Shown: positions 4,965 through 5,129 of the stretch, one piece after another
How the letters are laid out: each line of letters starts with the position of its first letter
How positions within the stretch are numbered: the first letter of the stretch is position 1
From: Acetobacteraceae bacterium
GTDB lineage: Bacteria; Pseudomonadota; Alphaproteobacteria; Acetobacterales; Acetobacteraceae
Direction: 5' to 3'
Assembly: GCA_019237355.1 (NCBI GenBank)
Contig: JAFAHH010000131.1
Span: 1 to 5,129, forward strand
Length of the DNA: 5,129 nt
The notes under the pieces: generated by a model
What the model was told of the DNA's origin: nothing
The model's database searches: none
The model's input: only the letters and a program-made list of their open reading frames with translations
Position numbers and translations under genes: made by a program

Positions 4965-5129
4965 TTACGCCGCAGTCCCTCCCACCGTCAGCCCATCCAG
5001 CAGCAGAGTTGGCTGGCCAACCCCCACCGGCACCCCCTGCCCATTCTTGCCGCACGTGCCAATACCGGGATCGAGCGCCATATCGGTCCCAACCATCCGC
5101 ACCCGGGTGAGCGCATCCGGCCCATTACC
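4965..5129 (-). CDS. tldD: TldD metalloprotease, C-terminal 54 residues
   Basis: The frame enters from the right edge and ends at TAA 4965-4967. The residues carry the conserved TldD ending: RVRMVGTDMALDPGIGTCGK, then NGQGVPVGVGQPTLL and LDGLTVGGTAA. TldD pairs with TldE (PmbA) to form a cytoplasmic zinc-dependent protease that trims unfolded peptides, including precursors of some modified peptides and the CcdA antitoxin in E. coli. The zinc-binding HExxxH lies outside the window and cannot be checked. The match to the TldD rather than TldE ending (GVGQPTL and LTVGGTA) makes the assignment firm. The gene is convergent with the secreted repeat protein, with 51 bases between the two stop codons. 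Confidence 0.95.
   Translation of the reverse strand, partial: GNGPDALTRVRMVGTDMALDPGIGTCGKNGQGVPVGVGQPTLLLDGLTVGGTAA

Overview
The window looks like chromosomal DNA from a GC-rich alphaproteobacterium, probably in or near the Acetobacteraceae. Three things point there: a TldD C-terminus of proteobacterial type, a direct-repeat GAAC-N7-GAAC SOS box of the alphaproteobacterial LexA kind, and a small conserved-looking protein that I associate, from memory only, with Acetobacteraceae. No RNA gene, CRISPR array or transposase was found.

Layout from left to right. (1) Minus strand, running off the left edge: a PAP2-family membrane phosphatase whose signature motifs carry substitutions, preceded by a leader with a hairpin and a possible promoter. 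(2) About 300 bases without a convincing gene. (3) Minus strand, 886-1563: an unrecognised basic, Ala/Pro/Leu/Arg-rich protein with a probable LexA-controlled promoter and a strong inverted repeat directly after its stop codon. (4) Minus strand, 1779-2117: a decayed PEP-CTERM/HAF-repeat exported protein. It keeps its signal peptide, one repeat and its sorting tail, but these lie in alternating frames; one shift is explained by a tandem CTAG duplication. (5) About 260 bases with no recognised feature. (6) Plus strand, 2378-4061: a compositionally different island holding an 86-aa small protein that overlaps a protein of about 479 aa with an ApeA-like HEPN signature (R-x4-H). The latter ends in an odd Pro/Arg-rich tail whose DNA contains a perfect 8-bp GC-rich inverted repeat. 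(7) Plus strand, 4152-4913: a secreted, cysteine-containing beta-helix-like protein built from G-N repeats. (8) Minus strand, running off the right edge: the last 54 residues of TldD, convergent with the beta-helix gene.

The outer parts (phosphatase, TldD) are ordinary chromosome. The middle (about 560-4913) reads as accessory DNA: an SOS-linked lineage gene, a broken surface protein, a putative HEPN defence or toxin-type pair, and a secreted repeat protein. The best candidate for something undescribed is the small-protein plus HEPN pair at 2378-4061. Its defence role is inferred from the HEPN motif and the accessory setting, not shown by the sequence.
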